Shown piece by piece: positions 15,072-15,688 of a stretch of DNA of 15,688 nt. How positions within the stretch are numbered: the stretch's first letter is position 1; each line of letters starts with the position of its first letter. The notes below the pieces were generated by a model. It was not told the origin of the DNA and made no database searches. It saw only the letters and a list, made by a program, of their open reading frames with translations. A program made the translations under genes and the position numbers. This DNA comes from Cellvibrionaceae bacterium (GTDB lineage: Bacteria; Pseudomonadota; Gammaproteobacteria; Pseudomonadales; Cellvibrionaceae), in NCBI GenBank assembly GCA_021151615.1, contig JAGKXA010000186.1, forward strand, positions 1-15,688. Direction: 5' to 3'.

Positions 15072-15688
15072 ATGAATGCAGCAAAAAATTTAACCAAAGC
15101 GGAGCGCGTAGCCTTTATTCTGCAACGATTGCAGGATCTCTACCCGCAGCCTCCCATTCCGCTGCAACACAAAGACACTTACACACTGCTGATCGCCGTA
15201 TTGCTTTCAGCCCAATGCACGGACGAGCGTGTCAACACGGTGACGCCGGCATTATTTGCTTTGGCAGATAATCCTTATGATATGGCTAAAGTGCCGGTCG
15301 AAAAAATCCAGGAAATTATCCGCCCCTGTGGCTTGTCACCGCAAAAATCCAAGGCCATCGCGGTGTTATCAAAAATGCTGGTGGATGAGCACAATGGAAA
15401 AGTGCCGGAAGATTGGGACGCACTGGAGCGCCTGCCCGGTGTTGGCCATAAAACCGCCAGCGTGGTAATGAGCCAGGGCTTCGGGCATCCGGCATTTCCG
15501 GTGGATACCCATATACATCGTCTGGCGCAGCGCTGGGGTTTAACCGATGGTAAAAACGTAGTGCAAACTGAAAAGGATTTGAAACGACTATTTCCGGAGT
15601 CCAGTTGGAATGCATTGCATTTGCAGATTATTTATTACGGTCGTGAATATTGTTCGGCACGCGGCTGCGACGGTACTGTGTGCGATAT
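15072..15688 (+). CDS. nth: Endonuclease III (partial, C-terminus off the window)
   Basis: Nth is a base-excision repair DNA glycosylase/AP lyase for oxidised pyrimidines. The frame starts at ATG 15072, 3 bp after the dapC stop, and is open to the window end with 205 complete codons. The helix-hairpin-helix LPGVGHKTASVV (121-132) contains catalytic K127, and D145 in VDTHIHRL is the catalytic aspartate. LLSAQCTDERVN (44-55) is the conserved N-terminal motif. Cysteines at 194, 199 and 204 begin the iron-sulfur loop, but their spacing (four residues between each) differs from the E. coli C-x6-C-x2-C-x5-C pattern, and IIYYGREYC replaces the usual LILHGRYTC. A fourth cysteine is expected just beyond the edge. 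This indicates a divergent Nth subtype. No strong ribosome site is seen, suggesting coupling to dapC. Confidence 0.92.
   Translation, partial: MNAAKNLTKAERVAFILQRLQDLYPQPPIPLQHKDTYTLLIAVLLSAQCTDERVNTVTPALFALADNPYDMAKVPVEKIQEIIRPCGLSPQKSKAIAVLSKMLVDEHNGKVPEDWDALERLPGVGHKTASVVMSQGFGHPAFPVDTHIHRLAQRWGLTDGKNVVQTEKDLKRLFPESSWNALHLQIIYYGREYCSARGCDGTVCD

Noticed and set aside
1..15688. Search for a phage, transposase, CRISPR array, toxin-antitoxin or defence cluster
   Set aside because: Nearly all of the sequence is assigned to recognised housekeeping or metabolic genes with short gaps. I saw no direct repeat arrays, transposase motifs or defence-type domains.

Overview
The window looks like a stretch of core chromosome from a gammaproteobacterium of the Pseudomonas/Cellvibrio branch. 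The gene order and the protein sequences support this: rpsB-tsf-pyrH-frr-uppS-cdsA-dxr-rseP on one strand and map-glnD-dapC-nth on the other, with GlnD, DapC and RpsB closely matching the pseudomonad type. A free-living, plant-polysaccharide-degrading cellvibrio would fit the added mannonate dehydratase and the membrane diguanylate cyclase with a beta-rich outer domain, but the genus is an inference.

Left part (1-5328, minus strand): a tight operon reading right to left, pyrH (UMP kinase), frr (ribosome recycling factor), uppS (undecaprenyl diphosphate synthase), cdsA (CDP-diglyceride synthase), dxr (DXP reductoisomerase) and the 5' part of rseP (site-2 protease, cut by the window edge). Several neighbours overlap or nearly touch. 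The operon links nucleotide supply and translation to isoprenoid, lipid-carrier and phospholipid synthesis and to envelope stress signalling.

Middle (5329-6944): a plus-strand gene for a membrane-anchored GGDEF protein sits between pyrH and tsf, which in most gammaproteobacteria are adjacent. It ends at a bidirectional terminator shared with tsf.

6956-8784 (minus): tsf and rpsB with an intrinsic terminator between them, a likely growth-rate-controlled promoter and a leader. The rpsB start is odd: the family's usual start position reads ACG, and the first ATG lies eight codons further in.

8908-10098 (plus): uxuA, a lone sugar-acid catabolism gene lodged between rpsB and map, which are normally direct divergent neighbours. 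It is followed by a G-rich hairpin and a 69-bp element with perfect 13-bp inverted ends that overlaps the probable map promoter.

10282-15688 (plus): map (methionine aminopeptidase), glnD (PII uridylyl-transferase/removing enzyme), dapC (succinyldiaminopimelate aminotransferase) and nth (endonuclease III, cut by the window end). They are tightly spaced and probably co-transcribed. I see no phage, insertion sequence, CRISPR array, tRNA or rRNA here. The unusual content is two accessory genes placed inside a very conserved housekeeping locus, plus some non-coding structures. No wholly new system is evident.
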